Below are positions 9,171-14,857 of a DNA stretch of 14,857 bases, piece after piece. The notes under the pieces are model-generated. The model was not told the DNA's origin and did not search any database. It worked only from the letters and a program-made list of their open reading frames with translations. The position numbers and the translations under genes were made by a program. Source of the stretch: Parachlorella kessleri (taxonomy: Eukaryota; Chlorophyta; Trebouxiophyceae; Chlorellales; Chlorellaceae); NCBI GenBank assembly GCA_001598975.1, contig BBXU01002244.1, positions 1 through 14,857 on the forward strand. Reading direction: 5' to 3'. The first letter of the stretch is position 1, and each line of letters begins with the position of its first letter.

Positions 9171-12100
9171 TCATTGCGACCCACTGCCGCCTCCCCGGCC
9201 AATCAAGGAGATCCTGCCCCCCCTCCCCTCATCCTCTCCCTCCTCTCCGCCAGCTGGCGGCAGCTCAGCGCCGCCTTTCAACACCTGCTGCGCTTCTGCC
9301 TCCTGGTCCAGAGACACCCGCACCAGCAGCTCCTTCTCCTTTTCGGGGCTCAGCACTGGCAGGCTGGGGGCAAGGGCCAGCTGCCGCCCCTCTGCGGCTG
9401 CTAGGAGCGAGTCGAGGACGAGGGCTGCATGGCGCACGGGGAGCGTCACGTGACCCTCACCCTCCAGCACCACCAGCTTGGCGCCTGCACAGGCACCAGA
9501 CAGTTGGCTCAGCTGCGAAGTGAGCTTTGCGGCAAGTCCAGGGGCTAGCAGACATGCGGTGGGTGGCAGTGGGTGACACCAAGAATTCTCAGTGTCAGTA
9601 AGGAGGGGTGAAGCGAGGTGACTGGGGGAGTAGCGTCGAACATATCCTCATGAGCTGGGGATGGTATGGTGAGGAGAGGGCCTCACCCGGGATTTGTGAG
9701 GCGTACCACTCCGCATGTGTGAGGGGCACGCTCTTGTCCTCAGACCCCTGCCAGATCAGCGTCCTGCACCAGGGCAGGATGAAGGGACTGCAGTTTGCTC
9801 ACCGCTCAGCGCCGGGCTCTGTCTGCCATTGCCAAGTCTGGCACATGCGTGGCACCATGGTGCAACCCACGGCACTAGGCAGAGTGCAGTCATGTCAAGT
9901 CCCAGGAAAAATAGCCGCCAGCATGACGTGGCGCCCCCACCAGGGCTAAATTACTACCGTCTACGCTAACAGCTATACCGGCCACTTAAGCATGTTCCAG
10001 CCCCCCACAAGGGGTGCCAATACTCTGACCACCAAAACCACACCCAAGTACTTACTGCCTTGCTGGCGTGCACCACCACAACCTCATCCGTGAAATGGCC
10101 CACTACTTGCCTGCAGTTGACGCCGCATGCTTCCAGCCCCCATGCCCTGCCCAGCACGTTCACATCCTTCACCACCCCACGGGCTCCGCTGCCCGAGTAG
10201 GCATGCTGCACCGGGCACGCACGCAGGCAGGCAGGAAGACTAGATATCGTGATGTGTATTGATGGGGTAGGCTGTGCACGGCCCTGACCCTGGCATGCAT
10301 GGTCGCTTGGCAGCCACGGCAGGCCAGGCAGGCAGCTCAATCGATACGATACCCAAAAAGGTCCATGCCACGTGTTTGACTGGTCAACTCGTGAAGAGCA
10401 AGGGCCACAGGTGACGTACTGCGGCGAACTCACTCAGCATCCCCCTCCTCCACCTGTGCATGTGTGTGCTGGCGTGTATGCGTGCGTGTGTGTAACACCC
10501 AGCACACAAGTGCCGGGCCAGCCCAGTGCATGCGCTCCGCCGTTGGAACAAACGGCAGCCAGACCCGCCAGGCGGCAGCAGCCGCAGCGTGTGTGCTGTG
10601 CTGTGCGGGGAGTCCTGGCTGGGGTCAAGCACGCGCGCCCCACCTGGAGCACCGCGGCAAAGCTGCCCTTGATCCGCGGGTCATGAAGCATCACATCCCC
10701 GTCCACCGCCGCCATGCCCTTGGGCACATACTCCAGCAGCAGCTCCGGCTTCTTCTGCGCTCCACTTGCGGGGTGGTGCAATGCTGGTCACACACGAGCG
10801 GCGGCCAGACTAACAGTGTCAAGCAGGCCAACATGGCAGGCGCCGGCTAGCTGAGCGACAGACCATCGGCATCCGCCCACAATGTAAAAACCTCTCCCCT
10901 AGTTGCCAGCATGCTTAGGAGCCCTCACAGAAACCCACCGTCTGCGTACCAGCCTATGGGGAGTCACCTTGGTTGGTCAAACACTGAGGCGAAACCCACG
11001 CACGCACGCACGCCCGCTCGCTCGCTCGCATGCACACGCAGGGGCTGGGCAGCGCCTATGCTCAGCCCCACAGCGCTCCCCGGCTGGCAAGATTGGCTGG
11101 CAAGGCAGCATCTCCGCTGCTACCCCACCTCTGCCATGTATCGCAACGCCCGATGTGCCAGCCATAACGTGGGCGTCCCCAGCAAAGCGGTAGGGTCACG
11201 AGCAGCAGCTAGCTGGAACCTGCAAGAACCACTTCCCCCAAGAAACGATACAGCTTGAACCTGGTCTCTCACGGGGGCCTCAGTACCACTCTCCACGAGG
11301 CGAATTCATGCATGTGCGCTTGGAGAGGTGGCACAGATGGGGAAACAAAAGGAGCCGATGCCTGCCCATCACTGGCCCCACCCCCCTGGCCCCCCAAACT
11401 TCCAGAAGATACCATGTTTAACTACAAGGATGCCCGGCCTCCCCTCTGCCAGCCAGCAGGCCCCCCGGCTGTTGGAATGACATTCTTCAGCACTCTTCGT
11501 GTGGGACCCCTCCCGTGCAATGTGCCCGCAGCCACAAGCCCGCCTACTTGTCAAAGCCCCCCATGCTCTTCAGGTTTGCGCGGTGCCGCTGCCGGCGCCA
11601 GTCGGTGGGGGCAAGGGGTGCCAGCAGGCCCAGCGCCCGTGCCCGGGCAGGGAAGAGCACCGCAAAGGCAGTGGCATAGGGCCCGCCGCCGCTGCAGCCA
11701 ACGACAATGACCCTGCCCACCTGCAAGCGCAGCAGGCAAGCGACAAGTCAGCCCAGTACGCCGCAGATGCGGTAGATATAGTGCCCAAGGCTTGCTACAA
11801 GTGCATTCCTTCCAAGAGCGGAAAGGTGATTGTGCAACTTCCCAAGGCCTGGAACCTTGAGGCAAGACACACAGGAATGTACTAGTAACCATTGCTGGTT
11901 TTGGTTCCTTGCGTGGAGCCAGCAGCGGCTTACCCCCAAGAGGTCTAGCAGCCTGTTGCAATAGTTGGCAAACGATGTTAAGCTCAACCGTCGTTGGTAC
12001 GTAGAACCTCCAATGCCCGGCCTACACAAAGGGCCAGTAGTAAGTGCGGGAAGGCAAGCCTGCCATGCAGCAGCGACTTTCTCATTAAATTAATTAATCC

Positions 12101-12684
12101 CTGTGCACATGCTGCCCAAATGAAGCCCCCAACATCAATGTCAGGGACAAGAACCTCCGCTACGCCAATTGGTCAAACAACTGCCGCCGTCATTGCCTGC
12201 ACACCTGTCCACAGATAGAACAGCCACGCCCTGCTTCTCTGCGTGCTCTGCCAGGACAGCAGCCTCAATATGGCACGAAGGAGTGCCGTGAAAGTACAGA
12301 ACCACCCCAGTGGGACCTGCGTATTGCTACTTCACTATTGGCAGGTGGTATGGCCGTGGCGACAGAGGGCCAACCGCTGCCGCAGCAGTTGTCCTTTTGC
12401 GTGAGCTTGCTTGATACAACTGGGCCAGGCAGCTTGAACGCTTATCTGCAGACAGCTTGGTTGGTTCTTAGAACCTGACCTGCAGCCAGCGCCCTGCCAA
12501 AAACTCGATATGTTAACCATCGTGTGTCCTCAACTTCCACTCTGTGCAGTGAGGGCAGGTGCAGTGCTGCCTCGGTGGCTGCCCTGGGATCGATGGAAGC
12601 TGCTTTTGGGCTTGGTGTTGCCCCGCCAGTCCCTTCGTGCTTACTAGGGCGCAAACTAAACATGTTAACGACTCTAGACATCAT
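9171..12684 (-). CDS. Alpha/beta hydrolase fold protein, nine exons
   Basis: Exons in reading order: 12684-12480, 12316-12205, 12021-11934, 11720-11548, 11219-11129, 10754-10644, 10205-10111, 9763-9687, 9484-9171 (stop TGA 9171-9173). All phases agree; 421 residues. Order of motifs: HRVEVEDTRWLTYRVFG; VVLYFHGTPS (oxyanion-hole HG, residues 78-79); VDRPGIGGS; VIVVGCSGGGPYA, the nucleophile elbow (Ser145); a helical cap region; TLIWQGSEDKSVP (Asp301); LVVLEGEGHVTLP (His329). The triad is complete, so an active esterase- or peptidase-like enzyme is likely, but the substrate cannot be told. The start is the first ATG of an ATG-ATG pair, with an in-frame stop upstream; a further 5' exon is not excluded. 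Intron 7 has a GC donor. The last 50 or so residues are acidic then Gly-rich and lie outside the fold. The gene runs in the same direction as the VIT gene upstream of it. Confidence 0.9.
9764..10110 (-). other. GC-AG intron 7 of the hydrolase gene
   Basis: On the minus strand the donor is CAG|GCAAGT, the textbook GC-AG consensus, and the acceptor is GTGCAG. Phase 2 joins ACGVNC-R to TLIWQGSEDK, placing the acid-residue strand exactly where the fold needs it. The nearest GT, five bases into this intron, would break the frame. Confidence 0.8.
10457..10495. repeat. TG/CG-rich microsatellite in hydrolase intron 6
   Basis: An imperfect (TG)n tract with CG and TA interruptions lies inside the intron 10206-10643. 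The TGTAA at its plus-strand end is not near any plus-strand gene. Confidence 0.7.
10997..11029. repeat. CACG and GCTC tetranucleotide repeats in hydrolase intron 5
   Basis: Four CACG-type units are followed directly by about four GCTC units, inside the intron 10755-11128. Two different tetranucleotide runs lie side by side. Confidence 0.75.
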
Positions 12685-13215
12685 GGTGACCACTGCTACT
12701 GCTCATCTACTTGCAAACAACAAAAGCCGCCCCCGAATTACATAGATACGCATCAACAAACCTACGCTTCGATGACACCCGCTGGCCGGCAGCGATAAAA
12801 GAAGTCGACACATGGCTCAAGGCGCTGAGCAGACGGGGCGCGCCCGAGATCTGTCATCTCTGAGTTCTTTAGTAAGTTGTTTCTTCGGCTGACCACTTTC
12901 AGCGCAGCAACCGTACCAGCGTAAGTGCCCCTACCAAAGCCGGCAAGTTGCCAACATGACGTCCTGCGCTTGACCTTAAGCTTTACCCCTTGACTTTATG
13001 GAAGAGTGGCAAGGTGGCAGGTCCAAGCAACGAAACCTGAATCCCTCAGGTGACACTGTGCAGCTCATTACAACACACCTACTGCACGCCGTCCGTTGTC
13101 CCGTCTTAACCAAGTTTCCAAGGGCAGCCGCTGACATGGCTGATATTCCAACTCCGCTCTGAGGGCTACACAGCATCCCGAGGTTACAAAGGTCTGACTG
13201 CCAAGGCTAAGTTGC
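12685..13215. other. Intergenic: VIT 3' flank and hydrolase promoter region
   Basis: About 530 bases between the VIT stop and the hydrolase start, both genes on the minus strand. It holds two minus-strand TGTAA signals on the VIT side. No coding region and no clear TATA box were seen on the hydrolase side. Confidence 0.6.
13184..13188 (-). terminator. TGTAA poly(A) signal, VIT gene
   Basis: Minus-strand TGTAA about 30 bases after the VIT stop (13216-13218). A second copy at 13068-13072 is an alternative that would give a longer 3' UTR. Confidence 0.5.
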
Positions 13216-14522
13216 TCACCCTGCCACGGACACATTAAACCAGGAGCCAACCGCGAAGGTGGCACCCATTGCCAGCCAGCCGCCCAGTACAACTCGTGAC
13301 CCGCCTGTCAGCATGCTAGCACCGCCCAGCTTCGCTCCCAGGCAACCAAAAGCAGCCTGCAAGGCACGCACGTAAGTAGCATTACAAGGCCATTTGATCC
13401 CAGCCTGCCCATGTATAGCGGGCCTCCCTTCCTTCTGCACCACCAGTCTCGCGCTGCCCAGCCGTGCAGTGGTTGAGTACTGCCTGCATACAGGAGTCAC
13501 CCTTCCCAACAGCGTATATCACTGCTGGCGATGGAAGGGGCACACAACCAACTCCTTGCACCCACCAGCCCGAGTGTCGACACAGCAGCCACAGCAGCCG
13601 TGCGTTGGGTATAGTCATCGACAGCATAAGCTGCTATGATGGGCAGGCCAGCTCCAACTGAGAAGCAGGCAGTTGAGACCAGCCCTGCCTGAAGGGGGTT
13701 GGCCAGCTGATCCAGGTCTATCCCTGCATGCAGGGTTTAGTAACTTCCTTCTTGCTCTGGCTGGTGGCATGCCTCAGGGCCTTGCCCACCACAAGCAAGC
13801 CTTCGCCTGCACATCAGGTTCCCAGTCCTGAGCCTCAGCCAGGAAACCCTATGGCAGAGGCTGTACATCCAGCGTACTGCAATATCCGCTCGCATCCACT
13901 CACATGCGGGGGCGCACCTCGGCGCAAACAGGCCCGGCAGGATAGCCTGAACCTATATGTCGCGCCCACAACCTTTGAAACAAGGGGGCGACAGCAGCAG
14001 GCAGCGCACAGCACCTAGTTCATCTCGTGCGTGAGCCCGGATGACATCCTGCTTGGAGAGAGCCTCGGCTACCTCGCGGGCCAGGCGGTGCGGCAGGCCT
14101 CTACCCACGTAGATGCACGTCAGCTCTTCCAGTTCCCTAGCCTGCAGCGCGCTACCCGACAGAGGTGATGTTGCAGCGGACAACCTCCGTGCAGACTACC
14201 AGTGCATGTGCAAGTGCAAGTGGGGAGGCAGACTTCAACGCAGACAGTCTCACTGGGCCTTGCTGCTGACTGACTAAGCAGGGCAAGTGGGCACAACAAC
14301 ATCCACAGCACGCAGGTTTACGCTGGCATGTTCGCTAGCTAGCATGCTTTCCTAGTCGAAGCGCGCGAAGCCACGGCTGCCCCACCCCACCTGTGCAGCG
14401 GGGCCTTTGCGCTGCTCGGCGATCTCCTTGGCGATGTCTGCCACCTCAGCATCTCGCTGGGAAGACACGGATATGTACTCCCCGCACCCCATGGAGAGTG
14501 CGCCACCCACCAGCCCCGCAAA
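13216..14522 (-). CDS. VIT1/CCC1-family iron/manganese transporter (5' partial, 4 exons)
   Basis: Exons in reading order: 14522-14391, 14141-14015, 13723-13566, 13356-13216 (stop TGA 13216-13218). All introns are GT-AG, phases agree, and 185 residues are visible. The order follows the vacuolar iron transporter family: GLVGGALSMGCGEYISVSSQ (end of a membrane helix and the conserved GEY-SVSSQ), a Glu-rich cytoplasmic segment (DAEVADIAKEIAEQ, ARELEEL) matching the metal-binding helices of VIT1, AHARDELGID, then membrane helices PLQAGLVSTACFSVGAGLPI, AAVAAVSTLGL and VVLGGWLAMGATFAVGSWF near the C-terminus. VIT proteins move Fe2+ or Mn2+ out of the cytosol, into a vacuole in eukaryotes. The Glu-rich segment sets it apart from short plant VTL proteins. 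The N-terminal helix-1 exon with the AND-G motif is not in the window. A TGTAA lies about 30 bases after the stop. Confidence 0.88.
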
Positions 14523-14664
14523 CTGCAGGGCGGTTGCGGGCGACCGACCCCCACGTCTGAGGTTGCCCAACTGGAAAACACCATGCAAGCGAGGCTCGAA
14601 CCAACACCTCCGTAATGCGGAGCAGGGCCACTTGCCACTCGCACACTACAGGTACTTGCCAGGA
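14523..14664 (-). other. VIT intron or 5' region, no exon recognised
   Basis: Lies upstream of the first visible VIT exon. The first membrane helix and the substrate-entry motif of the family are not encoded here in any frame, so this is read as intron; the acceptor is CTGCAG at 14523-14528. Confidence 0.5.
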
Positions 14665-14829
14665 CGCAGCAGCAGCAGCGCCAGGCAGGTGCGCCGCCCT
14701 CCACAGCCCCCCAGCACCCGCAGCAGCAGCAGCAGCGCCATGCAGGTGCGCCGCCCTCCACAGCCCCCCCAGCACCCGCAACAGGAGCGCCAGGCAGGTG
14801 CGCCGCCCCTCCACAGCCCCCCCAGCACC
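14665..14829. repeat. Minisatellite, three units of 53-58 bp with variable CAG runs
   Basis: Units 14665-14718, 14719-14776 and 14777-14829 share a core of GCGCCAGGCAGGTGCG followed by a C-rich stretch. They differ mostly in the CAG run at the start of each unit (four, five, and a degenerate run) and in C-run length. It probably lies in a VIT intron. Confidence 0.9.
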
Positions 14830-14857
14830 CGCGGGGTGCTGGGGGGGCTGTGGAGGG
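14807..14857. repeat. Perfect 24-bp palindrome at the right edge
   Basis: 14807-14830 and 14834-14857 are exact reverse complements around a 3-base GCG spacer. The right arm copies part of minisatellite unit 3 in reverse and runs to the last base, so the palindrome may continue outside the window. Confidence 0.95.

Noticed and set aside
8995..9523. Plus-strand frames rich in Pro and Ser
   Set aside because: Antisense to the last two exons of the hydrolase, which carry the catalytic His.
11255..11710. Plus-strand open frame of 151 codons
   Set aside because: Antisense to the hydrolase exon with the GCSGGG nucleophile elbow.
14590..14625. TTCGA-containing segment on the minus strand resembling a tRNA T-loop
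   Set aside because: The flanking bases do not form a T-stem, and no acceptor or anticodon arm is present.
14339..14828. Minus-strand Cys-rich frames that could look like a repeat protein
   Set aside because: The Cys runs are CTG repeats from the minisatellite read in another frame; the VIT frame is the supported one.

Overview
The window looks like nuclear DNA of a green alga (Chlorophyta). It is GC-rich and densely split by short introns of about 150-450 bases. It has CAG/CTG runs that encode polyserine and polyglutamine linkers, G- and TG-rich introns, and TGTAA poly(A)-type signals after two genes. No prokaryotic operon, RNA gene, CRISPR array or recognisable transposon was seen. I rebuilt the gene models by hand, from splice signals, phase agreement and family motifs. 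No exon was checked against transcripts, and the clade is an inference.

Four genes are supported. (1) Plus strand, 1-4862: the 3' part (nine exons, 877 residues) of a secreted-type M43 (pappalysin/cytophagalysin-like) metallopeptidase. It carries four tandem F5/8C/fucolectin-like repeats. The window opens after the HExxH region but still holds the Met-turn segment. (2) Plus strand, 6401-8153: a complete five-exon gene for a 191-residue Lin0512-family protein with a transit-peptide-like N-terminus; two of its four introns use GC donors. (3) Minus strand, 12684-9171: a nine-exon alpha/beta hydrolase (421 residues) with a complete Ser-Asp-His triad and one GC-AG intron. (4) Minus strand, 14522-13216: the last four exons of a VIT1/CCC1-type iron/manganese transporter whose 5' exons are not visible.

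Layout: genes 1 and 2 are tandem on plus, 3 and 4 are tandem on minus, and 2 and 3 converge over about 1 kb of non-coding DNA holding a long G-tract. The stretch 4863-6400 holds no supported gene. The right edge is a 53-58 bp CAG-bearing minisatellite that ends in a perfect 24-bp palindrome running to the last base.

The genes do not form an obvious pathway; they look like ordinary neighbouring nuclear genes. The most notable points are the repeat architecture of the M43 protein (three of four repeats keep an exact C-X15-C spacing), the use of three GC-AG introns, the Lin0512 gene itself, an intronic 18-bp hairpin and the edge palindrome.
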